A stretch of 64,000 bases of DNA. Origin: Ruminococcaceae bacterium AB4001. Lineage in GTDB: Bacteria; Bacillota; Clostridia; Saccharofermentanales; Saccharofermentanaceae. The notes below the pieces were generated by a model that was not told where the DNA came from, ran no database searches, and worked only from the letters and a program-made list of their open reading frames with translations. Positions within the stretch are counted from its first letter, which is position 1, and each line of letters starts with the position of its first letter. Shown piece after piece: positions 9,439 through 19,729 of the stretch. The translations under genes and the position numbers were made by a program. The stretch is taken from NCBI GenBank assembly GCA_000621765.1, contig KK211345.1, positions 35,406 to 99,405 of the forward strand. Reading direction: 5' to 3'.

Positions 9439-9465
9439 TTAGCACTTGGACAAATAGAGTGCTAA
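9439..9465 (+). promoter_or_regulatory. CIRCE operator (HrcA binding site) upstream of groES
   Basis: TTAGCACTT, nine bases, then GAGTGCTAA. This matches the CIRCE consensus (TTAGCACTC-N9-GAGTGCTAA) with one mismatch in the left arm. The dyad extends outward by four or five further pairs (TGTGG / CCACA). In Firmicutes CIRCE is bound by HrcA, which represses groESL until heat shock. hrcA itself is not in the window. Confidence 0.95.
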
Positions 9466-9496
9466 CCACAATTTCATTGTATTGGAGGTCTTTTTT

Positions 9497-9784
9497 ATGA
9501 CAATTAAGCCCTTAGCAGATAAGGTAGTAGTAAAGAAACTTCAGGCAGAAGAGACTACAAAGAGCGGTATCATTCTGTCCTCCGGAGCACAGCAGAAGCC
9601 GCAGATCGCTGAAATCATCGCAGTTGGCCCCGGTGGAGTTGTTGACGGCAATGAGATAAAGATGGAAGTCCAGGTCGGCCAGAAGGTAATCATTCGTGAT
9701 TATGCCGGCACAAACGTTAAGCTTGAGGGCGAAGAATACATCATCGTTCGTCAGGACGACATCGCTGCTATCGTAGAAGACTGA
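9497..9784 (+). CDS. groES: Co-chaperonin GroES
   Basis: 95 residues, the usual length. Typical blocks are [10 protein letters not shown] at the N-terminus, the mobile loop near [11 protein letters not shown], and [13 protein letters not shown] and [10 protein letters not shown] at the C-terminus. GroES caps the GroEL ring during ATP-driven protein folding. The ATG at 9497 follows GGAGG by about 8 nt. It is the first gene of the CIRCE-controlled groESL operon, with groEL 24 nt downstream. Confidence 0.98.
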   Translation: MTIKPLADKVVVKKLQAEETTKSGIILSSGAQQKPQIAEIIAVGPGGVVDGNEIKMEVQVGQKVIIRDYAGTNVKLEGEEYIIVRQDDIAAIVED

Positions 9785-9790
9785 TTATAA

Positions 9791-11422
<1,632 letters not shown>

Positions 11423-11439
11423 AGACGTTCGCAACGTTA

Positions 11440-11495
11440 ATTTTTCGCAATGAGTCCTCCGCGCGCTTCGCGCTTGTGCGGAAATTGCGAAAAAT
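11440..11495. repeat. Long interrupted inverted repeat (cruciform-like) after groEL
   Basis: Perfect 12-bp outer arms ATTTTTCGCAAT and ATTGCGAAAAAT enclose 32 bases. The enclosed bases themselves contain nested pairs, TCCGC with GCGGA and GCGCG-CTT-CGCGC. It lies 18 bp after the groEL stop, ahead of the conventional terminator. A 12-base direct repeat, GCAATGAGTCCT, occurs here and again at about 11563. Role unknown: it may be an RNA stabiliser or a relic of a small mobile repeat. Confidence 0.6.
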
Positions 11496-11529
11496 CAAGT
11501 TGCTCACTTACAGAGGAATAAACTTTAAG

Positions 11530-11562
11530 GGCCGCTTTCATTCAGAAAGCGGTTCTTTTTTT
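11530..11562 (+). terminator. Rho-independent terminator of groESL
   Basis: Stem GCCGCTTTC / GAAAGCGGT with a 5-nt loop is followed by a run of T residues (CTTTTTTT). Confidence 0.88.
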
Positions 11563-11653
11563 GCAATGAGTCCTGATTATAGATACTGAAGTGGTTTTCA
11601 CAGTAAAGTCACAGCCTGCTGTGCAAATGGCTGTGAATTAGGTTGAACCGTTT

Positions 11654-11755
11654 TTTCACTCCAAAATTACCGCACGTCGGTCATTTCTCTGTGTTTTACT
11701 CCAATCCAGATCATATTTTCACTCCAAAATTACCGCATGTCGGTCATTTCTCTGT
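11654..11755 (-). repeat. Two copies of the 63-nt tandem repeat family (locus 1)
   Basis: A 39-base block starting TTTCACTCCAAAATTACCGC and ending CATTTCTCTGT occurs at 11654-11692 and 11717-11755, an exact 63-bp period; one base differs (C/T after the ACCGCA). Read on the minus strand the block contains GCGGTAATTTTGGAGTGAA, which is shared almost exactly with the repeats at 50011-50199. The stem is weaker here than at the other loci. No coding frame is evident. Confidence 0.75.
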
Positions 11756-11876
11756 AATTTCTACCGTGTGTTGATCACACCGGACTGTTCTTGCACCTTG
11801 AACACTAAGGCGATTGAAGGAAAAATGAAATTCATAAGTTATACTTGAAACATATGACATCAAATGGGGATTGGGA

Positions 11877-12311
11877 ATGTCTAAGAAGTCAGGAGTGCCT
11901 AAAAAGAAAATAATATTTGTTTCTGCAGGTGTAATTACCACTATTTTGGTAATTGTTTTTGTGTTGACCTTGCGTTCTGATTTAAACGTCGGCATACAGG
12001 GAACATGGATTCTTGATCATGAGATCGATTCGCACGGTAATGAGATGACTACCGGAATGCTCAGAGCTGTTGGCATTGTAGAGGAATGTTATGTTATTAA
12101 AGGTACGGACGTTCAGTATTCCTGTATTCTTTCAAGTGTAGATGAGCCGGAAACCATTGATCTTGTTTTAGAAGACCTTGGAGATGACATGTATAATTTC
12201 AATTATCCTTCCGGTGAGACTTTTGTTACAGTAACCGTTTACGGCAAGGTAATGACATACACGCTCGCTTCCGGAGAGAGTTATGTGAAAATGGTGTTCC
12301 TGAAAAAGTAA
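11877..12311 (+). CDS. Small single-pass membrane or exported protein of unknown function
   Basis: 144 residues. A lysine-rich start (MSKKSGVPKKK) precedes one hydrophobic helix (about residues 12-32, IIFVSAGVITTILVIVF). An outer domain of about 110 residues follows, starting GTWILDHEIDSHG. Its alternating beta pattern resembles small lipocalin-like or immunoglobulin-like outer domains, but I do not recognise a family. The ATG at 11877 has GGGGA 6 nt upstream. The gene follows the repeat region and precedes another small membrane protein by 45 nt. Confidence 0.7.
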   Translation: MSKKSGVPKKKIIFVSAGVITTILVIVFVLTLRSDLNVGIQGTWILDHEIDSHGNEMTTGMLRAVGIVEECYVIKGTDVQYSCILSSVDEPETIDLVLEDLGDDMYNFNYPSGETFVTVTVYGKVMTYTLASGESYVKMVFLKK

Positions 12312-12356
12312 TCTTTCTCCTGATTTGTGCTAAAATTACGTTGTTTGAGGTGAACC

Positions 12357-12938
12357 ATGTTACAAGACAGTTTTGTTGAATCTTTAGTAGTCCGCAAAAA
12401 CGGCGTAAAAGGCGTGATCTTTACGGTTACGGCGATTATCTTCTGTATTTTCCTTGACGCCGCCATCATTTATATCCCGTCGCTCTTTCTGGGCGCAGAG
12501 ATCTTCCCGGTAACGAGCTTTTTTGCTGTAGCTCTCGTTTTCGGTCTGGTCTGGCTGCTAAAGCACCAGAAGAAAGAATATGAACTTGAGATCTCCAATG
12601 AGCTTTTCGACTGTGCGGTAATTACAGGTAAGGATAAGCGCAGCGATCTCGTAAGTTTTTCACTTAAAGAGTGCGAATATATCGGACCTGTCACATCCGA
12701 CAGATTTAAGTCCGATAAGTCCAATGTTGATTTTGAAGTCAAACTCACGGACCTTATGGATTATCCGATCGAGGATAAATACTGGTACTGCTTTGTTAAT
12801 CATGACGGACGTAAATACGTTGTTGTATTCATTTTCAAGCCTGAGATGTATCCGGTATTCAGGAGATATAATCCCAGGGCGACCAAGGTCATTCCCGGAC
12901 TCTTAGGAGCTGCGAAAAAGGACAAAGCAGATGAGTGA
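12357..12938 (+). CDS. Two-helix membrane protein of unknown function (possibly DUF6106-like)
   Basis: 193 residues. Two hydrophobic segments at about 19-43 and 47-64 form a hairpin, followed by a charged soluble domain of about 125 residues with YWYCFVNHDGRKYVVVF near its end. GAGGTG lies 4-5 nt before the ATG. Its 3' end overlaps the thioesterase gene by 8 nt, so the two are co-transcribed. The domain organisation recalls a clostridial family I remember as DUF6106, but that assignment is from memory and unverified. Confidence 0.72.
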   Translation: MLQDSFVESLVVRKNGVKGVIFTVTAIIFCIFLDAAIIYIPSLFLGAEIFPVTSFFAVALVFGLVWLLKHQKKEYELEISNELFDCAVITGKDKRSDLVSFSLKECEYIGPVTSDRFKSDKSNVDFEVKLTDLMDYPIEDKYWYCFVNHDGRKYVVVFIFKPEMYPVFRRYNPRATKVIPGLLGAAKKDKADE

Positions 12939-13698
12939 TATCGCAAAATATACTGATATGGACGTCTGCTGTAAGGCGACCGAGTGCGGAATAGGTGATA
13001 AGCTCTATTGTTCTTCTCTCATTGGCGACCTTCAGGAGGCAGCTGAGAGAAGCTCCAACAGCATCGGTTACGGCACGACATATCTTAAGGAGATCGGTAT
13101 TTGCTGGATCATATTGAAGATGAAGCTCCATATAGAAGAGCTTCCTTCCTGGCATGAGACATTCCGTATAAGGACATGGGCTAATTTCATCGATAAATTC
13201 TACTATGGCCGTGATTTTGAGATCTACAGTTCTGACGACAGACTGATAGGAAAGGCTTCATCTACTTGGATCCTTGCTGACTGGAATACTCACAGACCTG
13301 TTATTGCCAATAAGCGAACGGATCTTCCGCCTGCGGTCATTCAGGATACGAGGCTGGCATTCGGCGAACCTTGTCAGAAGCTTTATTTTCCGGCGCGCAA
13401 TGACGTCGCAGACGCTGCTGAAAAGCCCGTTATCATCAAATATGCCGATTATAATGAGCTTGACCGGAACAGGCACGTAAATAACTCGCGTTATACTGCC
13501 TGGGCTTACGATGCTCTTTTCAAGAACGGTTATGATGTGTCGAAGATCGAAGACCTGGTGATCAATTACAACAGTGAAGTCAAGGCAGGAGAAAAGGTTG
13601 AGCTGTTCGTCAGCGACAACGGCTCAAAGCTCAGTGTTTTCGGCTATAAGAACATCGATACAAAGGTTTTTGCCGTAGAACTTACTCTCCGCAAGTAA
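12931..13698 (+). CDS. Acyl-ACP thioesterase
   Basis: 255 residues with the double hot-dog fold of bacterial FatA/FatB relatives, which hydrolyse acyl-ACP to release free fatty acids. The first hot dog covers roughly residues 1-130 (LQEAAERSSNSIGYG, WIILKMKLHIEELPSW). The second has the family motif YNELDRNRHVNNSRY at about 172-186, holding the Asp, Asn and His expected at the active site. It overlaps the upstream membrane protein gene by 8 nt. The chain length of the product cannot be read from the sequence. Confidence 0.88.
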   Translation: MSDIAKYTDMDVCCKATECGIGDKLYCSSLIGDLQEAAERSSNSIGYGTTYLKEIGICWIILKMKLHIEELPSWHETFRIRTWANFIDKFYYGRDFEIYSSDDRLIGKASSTWILADWNTHRPVIANKRTDLPPAVIQDTRLAFGEPCQKLYFPARNDVADAAEKPVIIKYADYNELDRNRHVNNSRYTAWAYDALFKNGYDVSKIEDLVINYNSEVKAGEKVELFVSDNGSKLSVFGYKNIDTKVFAVELTLRK

Positions 13699-13723
13699 GA
13701 ATCCGGCCTTATTATATTTTCGC

Positions 13724-13752
13724 CTTTTTGTTTCTTCTTATTTTGTTATAAT
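13724..13752 (+). promoter_or_regulatory. Probable promoter of the Gld-type ABC transporter run
   Basis: A perfect -10 TATAAT at 13747-13752 lies 32 bp before the ATPase start; the -35 region (about 13724-13729) is T-rich and poor. Transcription start would lie 7-8 bp downstream, giving a short leader that ends in CTGGAGG. Confidence 0.55.
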
Positions 13753-13783
13753 ATAAGTTGTACTCTATTTCCTGGAGGTAACA

Positions 13784-14719
13784 ATGATCGAGATTAACAA
13801 TCTTGTGAAGAGATATGGCGATAAAAAAGCCGTTAATGGTATCTCTTTCACAGTAAATGACGATGAAGTTCTTGGTTTCCTGGGTCCTAACGGTGCCGGT
13901 AAATCAACGACAATGAATATCATCACGGGATATCTCTCATCTACATCGGGTACCGTTAAGGTCAACGGTCACGATATCCTTGAAGAGCCTGAACTGGCTA
14001 AGAAGGAGATAGGATATCTTCCTGAGAATCCGCCGCTCTATAACGACATGACCGTAGCTGAGTATCTTGATTTCGTCTGCGATCTTAAGGGCGTTTCCAG
14101 GGATAAGCGTAAAAAGCAGCTTGAAAGGATCGTATCCCTTGTAAGGATATCCGAAGTCTATAACAGGCTTATAGGCAACCTTTCTAAAGGATATAAGCAG
14201 CGTGTCGGCATCGCCCAGGCAATGGTCGGAAATCCTTCCATTCTCATTCTGGACGAGCCTACGGTAGGTCTTGACCCAAATCAGATCATTGAGATCAGAA
14301 AGCTCATCAAGTCACTTGCTAAGTCCCATTCGATCATCATCAGTTCGCACATTCTTTCAGAGATCCAGGAAGTAGCGGACAGGGTTGTTATCATCAACAA
14401 AGGCAAAGTTGCCGCAGTTGACACTATCAGCGATCTTTCAAAGAGACTTTCAGGCCAGAGCAAACTCCTTCTGACATTCAAAGGACCGCTTAAGGAGGGT
14501 TTGGCTAAGATCCGTGCGCTCCCGGGCGTACAGTCTGCAACACCGCGTCTTACGGACAACACAATGAGCCAGCTTGAGATCAGCATAGTTAATGATAACT
14601 CTGCCGATGTCAGGACATCCATTTTCTATCTGATGGCTAAGGAAAGCTGGCCGATTCTTGAGTTCCGTTCGCTTGATCCTTCACTTGAGGAAGTATTCCT
14701 CAACATTACGGCACGCTGA
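13784..14719 (+). CDS. ABC transporter ATP-binding protein (GldA-like)
   Basis: 311 residues. Walker A is GPNGAGKSTT, the signature is LSKGYKQRVG, Walker B is ILILDEPTVGLDP, and the H-loop is SSHIL. A C-terminal extension of about 95 residues (after position 215) is typical of the ABC-2 exporter ATPases that include GldA and CcmA. It energises the permease encoded 16 nt downstream. GGAGG lies about 6 nt before the ATG. Confidence 0.95.
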   Translation: MIEINNLVKRYGDKKAVNGISFTVNDDEVLGFLGPNGAGKSTTMNIITGYLSSTSGTVKVNGHDILEEPELAKKEIGYLPENPPLYNDMTVAEYLDFVCDLKGVSRDKRKKQLERIVSLVRISEVYNRLIGNLSKGYKQRVGIAQAMVGNPSILILDEPTVGLDPNQIIEIRKLIKSLAKSHSIIISSHILSEIQEVADRVVIINKGKVAAVDTISDLSKRLSGQSKLLLTFKGPLKEGLAKIRALPGVQSATPRLTDNTMSQLEISIVNDNSADVRTSIFYLMAKESWPILEFRSLDPSLEEVFLNITAR

Positions 14720-14735
14720 TTGGAGGATTTGATAA

Positions 14736-15503
14736 ATGTACGCGATTTTCAAAAGAGAGTTTTTATCTTATTTCAGATCCCCGGTTGGCTATGTTGCCAT
14801 CTCGATCTTCTCGTTCCTTGCGGGATTCATTTTCTATTCGCAGTTCGCCGGCGGTTCAGTCAATATCGGAAGCGAAGTCATCTCACTGAGATCCTTCTTT
14901 GTTATCATCGTTCCCATCATCACAATGGGACTTCTTGCAGAAGACAAGAAGAGGGGAACGGAGATCCTTTATTACACGACTCCCGTAAGTCTTTTCTCGG
15001 TTGTTGCAGGCAAGGTGCTCGCAGCATTCGCGCTTTATGCGGTTATGTTCCTCAATGTAGTCATCCACATCATCGTTACTCTTGCATGCGGCGGCGTGTT
15101 CGGCGTTGGCGCTGTCGGAACGATCATCGTATTCTTCTTCATGGCATTTATGTTCATCTCGATGGGACTGTTTGCATCTGCAATCACTGACAATCAGATC
15201 GTATCTGCTATCGTTGCATTCATCTTCATCCTTATCACACAGCTTCTTTCAGTAATCGGTGATTATACCGGAACAGCCGTTACTTCTGTTGCTTCCGCCA
15301 TCGGAGTAAATTCAGAATCGGCATCAGCTGTCGGAACTGCGATCAGAAGTGCGATCAGTTGGCTCGATCCTTTTGCAAAGACTCAGGATTTCCGCCTTGG
15401 AGTATTCTCCGTGTCAGCGCTTTTCTTCCTTCTTTGCATCGGTATCCTGTTCCTCTACATGACATACAGAGTGCTCGAGAAGAAGCGCTGGAGCCAGGCT
15501 TGA
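14736..15503 (+). CDS. ABC-2 type permease (GldF-like)
   Basis: 255 residues with about six hydrophobic helices. It begins MYAIFKREFLSYFRSPVGY, the classic ABC-2 permease N-terminus (RE-F-Y-F-SP), followed by the first helix. The conserved block after helix 2 is LLAEDKKRGTEILYYTTPVS. It pairs with the preceding ATPase and the following GldG-like protein. TTGGAGG lies 10 nt before the ATG. The substrate is unknown. Confidence 0.92.
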   Translation: MYAIFKREFLSYFRSPVGYVAISIFSFLAGFIFYSQFAGGSVNIGSEVISLRSFFVIIVPIITMGLLAEDKKRGTEILYYTTPVSLFSVVAGKVLAAFALYAVMFLNVVIHIIVTLACGGVFGVGAVGTIIVFFFMAFMFISMGLFASAITDNQIVSAIVAFIFILITQLLSVIGDYTGTAVTSVASAIGVNSESASAVGTAIRSAISWLDPFAKTQDFRLGVFSVSALFFLLCIGILFLYMTYRVLEKKRWSQA

Positions 15504-15518
15504 GGAGGGGTGGACATT

Positions 15519-17021
15519 ATGAGTAAAGAAAACAACAACGAAAATATGCATAATGATGTCAGAGCTGAAAAGATGAAGCTCTTCTCGATCGGCTCGGTCG
15601 TTTTGCTTGCAGCTATAATCCTGCTCGTAAACATCCTTTTCGATAAGATCCTCGGAAAAGCCATGACATTTGACTTCTCTGATACGGCGCAGAATTCCGT
15701 CTCACAGTTAACGGCTGATTATCTTGATTCACTTTCTGCTGATACGCACATCAGGATCGTAGGACTTTTCAACCGTCCCGAAAATGTAGCTAACACAAAG
15801 TATCAGTACATCATTCCGCTGCTTGATGACTATGTGAAGACTTCAAAGGGTAAGGTTACTGTCGAATATATCGATCCTCTTGAGCATCCTTCGATCATCA
15901 ACCAGCTTGATCCTACGAATTCCCAAGATCTTGCAAAACAGGCTGAGAACTTCGTTATCGAGTACAACGGAAATCTTAAGGTCATCGCTCCGATCGACTG
16001 TTATTCCTATGATGAGAACTATTTCAGGACCACAAATTCCTATCTCATTACAGGAAACAACGCAGAGTACACTTTCACCAATGCAATGAATGTACTTACC
16101 AACGGTTATGCTGCAAAGGCTTATATCGTTACAGGACTTAAGGAAGAGGGCAACGAGAACATCACCAAGATCCTTAACTCCATGACTATTGATGTTGATA
16201 CTCTTGCGGTATCCGAGAACTTTACTGTTCCGGATGACTGTTCGCTCCTTATCCTGAACGGCCCTAATTCCGATATCTCCGAAAAGATGTATGTCGCAAT
16301 GAGCGATTACATCAGCAGAGGCGGAAAGCTTCTGGTTGCCGTTGATTACAGCACATATAACGCTAACGAGAGCTATGTAAGGCTCAACCTTCTCTTAAGC
16401 CAGATGAACATCAACATCCAACATCTGCTCATCTATGAGAACGATCCTACATACCAGCTCGGCGGTTATCCTATCGATTCCAACGTTTTGGCTATCGAGC
16501 CTTTCGCTGATTATTCGTCTTCGCCGGTCCTGCACAATTCATATGCAAGATCAATTGCTTATGCAGAGAACCCCAACACGGGTTTTACCGCGCTGCCTGT
16601 TCTCCTTACAAGTGATAATGCAGCAACCATCGAAGTCGATGAGTCGGGAAGAGCAGTCGATAACGGCATGATCACGACAGCGCAGTACTATGCTGCAATG
16701 TATTCTTCGACGTCTAATGCAGATGGCGCGAAAGCATTTGTCTTCGGTACGCTTAACTTCACGTCTGACCAATATATCAACAGTTACGGTCTTAACGACT
16801 ATAACGTTGAGTTTTTAAGATCATGCATCAGGGAGCTTGTAAGCGCTCAGACGCTCGACGGAATCAATATTCCTACTAAGCTCGTTGACAGCTATACACT
16901 TGCAAACTCAAAGTCGACAACTTCTCTTTCGACTCTGATGCTCGTAATTTTCATGGTATTCATTCCTGTCATTCTAATCTCAGTGGCAGTTATCGTATAT
17001 TCAAAGAGGAAGAATCTCTGA
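15519..17021 (+). CDS. GldG-like ABC transporter auxiliary protein
   Basis: 500 residues. One N-terminal helix (about 22-42, LFSIGSVVLLAAIILLVNIL) precedes a large outer domain starting FDFSDTAQNSVSQLT, the usual GldG opening. The domain has a ThuA/GATase-like pattern (CSLLILNGPNSDIS, ISRGGKLLVAVDYS). A C-terminal helix anchors the protein near 468-492 and ends with SKRKNL. The ATG at 15519 is 8 nt after GAGGAGGGG; a GTG at 15510 falls inside that site and is unlikely. GldG-type proteins act with GldA and GldF as an exporter of unknown substrate. Confidence 0.85.
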   Translation: MSKENNNENMHNDVRAEKMKLFSIGSVVLLAAIILLVNILFDKILGKAMTFDFSDTAQNSVSQLTADYLDSLSADTHIRIVGLFNRPENVANTKYQYIIPLLDDYVKTSKGKVTVEYIDPLEHPSIINQLDPTNSQDLAKQAENFVIEYNGNLKVIAPIDCYSYDENYFRTTNSYLITGNNAEYTFTNAMNVLTNGYAAKAYIVTGLKEEGNENITKILNSMTIDVDTLAVSENFTVPDDCSLLILNGPNSDISEKMYVAMSDYISRGGKLLVAVDYSTYNANESYVRLNLLLSQMNINIQHLLIYENDPTYQLGGYPIDSNVLAIEPFADYSSSPVLHNSYARSIAYAENPNTGFTALPVLLTSDNAATIEVDESGRAVDNGMITTAQYYAAMYSSTSNADGAKAFVFGTLNFTSDQYINSYGLNDYNVEFLRSCIRELVSAQTLDGINIPTKLVDSYTLANSKSTTSLSTLMLVIFMVFIPVILISVAVIVYSKRKNL

Positions 17022-17022
17022 T

Positions 17023-18513
17023 ATGAAGTCTGTTAAGAACCTGATTGTCCCGTTTATCATATTGATCGCGCTGGTTATCGGCATGATCATATATGTCATT
17101 GTCGAAAAAGTTGGCAATAAGGTTCCTGAGGAAACTTACGGCGGACTTATAAATGTCGTTTATTTCAATCCGGCTGATATTTCCACACTCTCGGTATACA
17201 ACAGGGATACGGGACATACTTCAGTTGTTAAGTGTTCTCTTGACTCTGACGGTATCGTATTCTTCGAATATCAGGGTGATGATGCAGTTGCTTCCGAGAA
17301 ATATTCGCAGAACGGACTTTCAAACTATGTAGATCTGCTCACGTCTTTCTCATGCAATTCCAAAGTATCAGGTAACGGCAATTATTCCGAGTATGGTCTT
17401 GATCATCCGACATTCACCATTACGATCAGGGCTTTAGACGGCACCGATACGACTGTGTTCCTGGGAGATAAGTCTCCTGACGGAAAGTATTGCTACATGT
17501 ATGTGGCAGGTTCTGAGGATATCTATTCCGTTGCAGTGATAAAACTTGAGCAGGCAGGTCTTACTGCCATCAATTTCCTTGATACCAAGGTGCTCGACAT
17601 CTCATATTCGGATCTTAAGACCGTTCATTTTGAAAGAAAGTCAGACGGCTTATCGCTCGATGCGAATGTAGTTATCACAAATTCCGGTATTGCCAATTTC
17701 CAGTTCTATGAGCCTTACGATCATCCGGCAAGTCCTTACTTCGGTACCATGATGGACCGTATCACAAGTCTTGAGATCGCCGAATACGTTGATATCGAAG
17801 AACAGGACCTTGTTAAGTACGGTCTTGACGCTCCGGAATATCATTTCATCCTAACGATGAATGACGGCAGCGCAACTGAACTCTTCCTCGGCAGGAAGGT
17901 TAACGGTTTCTACTACGGATACGTAAAGGGAATGGACAACTGTTTCAAGCTTTCTGACTTGCAGATCGAAGGTCTTGAGCTGCAGGAGACAGTCCTTATC
18001 GATCCTTACGTTTGTTATTGCTATGTAAAGGACGTCTCTTCGATCACATGTAAGTACGGCGACAGGGAGTTCAAACTGACTCTTGATGTTCCGGAGGGAA
18101 GTGTTATTACGGCAGAAGCTGCTACGGTAGAACTTGACGGACGTAACGCCAAGATATCGGATTCTACGGGAAGATCCTATTGCTCGATTCTTTTCGAGAG
18201 CATTGCATGCATCAAGATCGGCGGAACAGACATTAATGCTGTTATTGATACTTCACCAGGTCCCGTGATCTCATTCAGTTTTGTCGATAAGACATATAAC
18301 ACAACGCTCTATGAGTTCTATACCAGGGACAGTGATTCTTACTATGTATACAAAAACGGTGAGTATATGAGCTTCTACGTATATTCGAGAGAATTGTTCA
18401 ATTACGGCGGAAGTGATACATACAGCTATGGCTGCTGGAGTGCATACGAGCTCCTGAGTGAGGCCATTTCAGGAAATATCAATGGTATCTACGACATACC
18501 GGTGGAAGAATAA
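17023..18513 (+). CDS. DUF4340-like membrane-anchored protein
   Basis: 496 residues. An N-terminal helix (about 8-28, IVPFIILIALVIGMIIYVIV) precedes an outer region built of beta-rich repeats. YSEYGLDHPTFTITI and VKYGLDAPEYHFILTM are the two repeated 'YGLD.P' blocks characteristic of DUF4340. DUF4340 genes commonly follow gldG-type genes and probably encode the fourth component of the same exporter. It starts 1 nt after the GldG-like stop, so the two are translationally coupled. Confidence 0.8.
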   Translation: MKSVKNLIVPFIILIALVIGMIIYVIVEKVGNKVPEETYGGLINVVYFNPADISTLSVYNRDTGHTSVVKCSLDSDGIVFFEYQGDDAVASEKYSQNGLSNYVDLLTSFSCNSKVSGNGNYSEYGLDHPTFTITIRALDGTDTTVFLGDKSPDGKYCYMYVAGSEDIYSVAVIKLEQAGLTAINFLDTKVLDISYSDLKTVHFERKSDGLSLDANVVITNSGIANFQFYEPYDHPASPYFGTMMDRITSLEIAEYVDIEEQDLVKYGLDAPEYHFILTMNDGSATELFLGRKVNGFYYGYVKGMDNCFKLSDLQIEGLELQETVLIDPYVCYCYVKDVSSITCKYGDREFKLTLDVPEGSVITAEAATVELDGRNAKISDSTGRSYCSILFESIACIKIGGTDINAVIDTSPGPVISFSFVDKTYNTTLYEFYTRDSDSYYVYKNGEYMSFYVYSRELFNYGGSDTYSYGCWSAYELLSEAISGNINGIYDIPVEE

Positions 18514-18517
18514 GAAA

Positions 18518-19717
18518 ATGGAAAACAGTGTTGAAAGTAAATTGAAAAACGAAAAGAATACCGCGCCTGAGAATCAGAATAATGATTCCATTTCCCAGGC
18601 CGTTATCCGGAAGAGCCTGACTGTTGCAGTCACGATCTTTGCCACTCTGCTCATTGTCAGCGTGGTATTGATCATCCTTGTCTCGAAAAAGATTGATTCC
18701 ATGGCCGGAGCTGATGCCCAGATCAAACTCTCTGCTCAGGGCGGTTTTTCCTGTGAGTACTCGGAAGCCCAGAAGCTTTATCCTTATGGCGACGGTGTCA
18801 TCAAGGTTACGACTGAGCGTATCGCTTATCTCACTCTTTCAGGTTCCGAAGTGTTCTCACACTCCATCTCTTACCAGAATCCCCAGTGCATTACGTATGA
18901 TAACAATGTCGCAGTTTTCGACCGTGACGGCTACAGTTTTACCATTCTGAACCAGGATGGTGTTCTGTTCAGCAAGCCTACAGAGAACCCGGTCAAAGCA
19001 GTGCACATGTCAGATAACGGTTATGTGGCAGTTATCTGCGGAAGCAGCGATTCTTTCGGTGACGTTGCGATTTACGACAGTACAGGTGAGCAGCTCGCTG
19101 TGTGGACATCTTACAACTCAGGTTTCCCGGTATGCTGCGCTTTCAATTCTGACGCTTCACTGATCGCCGTATCTACGATCAATACCAGCGGCGCCGTCAT
19201 CATCCCATACGTCAGGGTATTCTCTCTCAATAAGACCAGCAAGGGATATGATGTTGTCGATAACGCCGTCTATACGACTGATGACAATGTCATCTTTGCT
19301 TCTCTCTGCTATGTCGGCAACAAGCTCTGCTGCTTTACTTCCAATGCTCTTTACGAAGTAAAAGACGACAAGCTCTCGAAAATGAACTACGATTTCTCTG
19401 CTATCGGTTTTGTAAAGAATGTAGGAAACAACCTGTTCATTACATATTCCGACGGCATAAGCCAGCTTAATAAGCTTGCTGTAATCAACTCTAATGATAG
19501 CATGATCTATAATTCCAACATCGGAGCCAAGATCATCTGCGTTGCCCAGAACCGTAACTATTATGCTATCAGCGTCGACAGAAGAGTTTTCATCTACAAC
19601 ACTTCCGGTACGATTACCAACGATTATTCTGTAGATGAAGACATAATAAGGATGGAATTCCTTTCGGGAAATAAGCTCTGCGTCGTTTCCACGGGCGGCG
19701 TCCATACGATAAATTAA
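18518..19717 (+). CDS. Membrane-anchored beta-propeller-like protein (possibly DUF5711)
   Basis: 399 residues from the ATG at 18518, 4 nt after the upstream stop; an earlier in-frame ATG at 18458 lies inside the DUF4340 gene. A cytoplasmic segment of about 35 residues precedes one helix (about 39-58, LTVAVTIFATLLIVSVVLII). The rest shows repeated short beta-strand units ending in patterns like VAVFDRDGYSFTILNQDG and VAIYDSTGEQLAVW, as in WD40 or PQQ propellers. I recall this architecture as DUF5711 in Clostridia, unverified. It probably belongs functionally with the exporter run. Confidence 0.72.
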   Translation: MENSVESKLKNEKNTAPENQNNDSISQAVIRKSLTVAVTIFATLLIVSVVLIILVSKKIDSMAGADAQIKLSAQGGFSCEYSEAQKLYPYGDGVIKVTTERIAYLTLSGSEVFSHSISYQNPQCITYDNNVAVFDRDGYSFTILNQDGVLFSKPTENPVKAVHMSDNGYVAVICGSSDSFGDVAIYDSTGEQLAVWTSYNSGFPVCCAFNSDASLIAVSTINTSGAVIIPYVRVFSLNKTSKGYDVVDNAVYTTDDNVIFASLCYVGNKLCCFTSNALYEVKDDKLSKMNYDFSAIGFVKNVGNNLFITYSDGISQLNKLAVINSNDSMIYNSNIGAKIICVAQNRNYYAISVDRRVFIYNTSGTITNDYSVDEDIIRMEFLSGNKLCVVSTGGVHTIN

Positions 19718-19729
19718 GGCGTTGATCTT

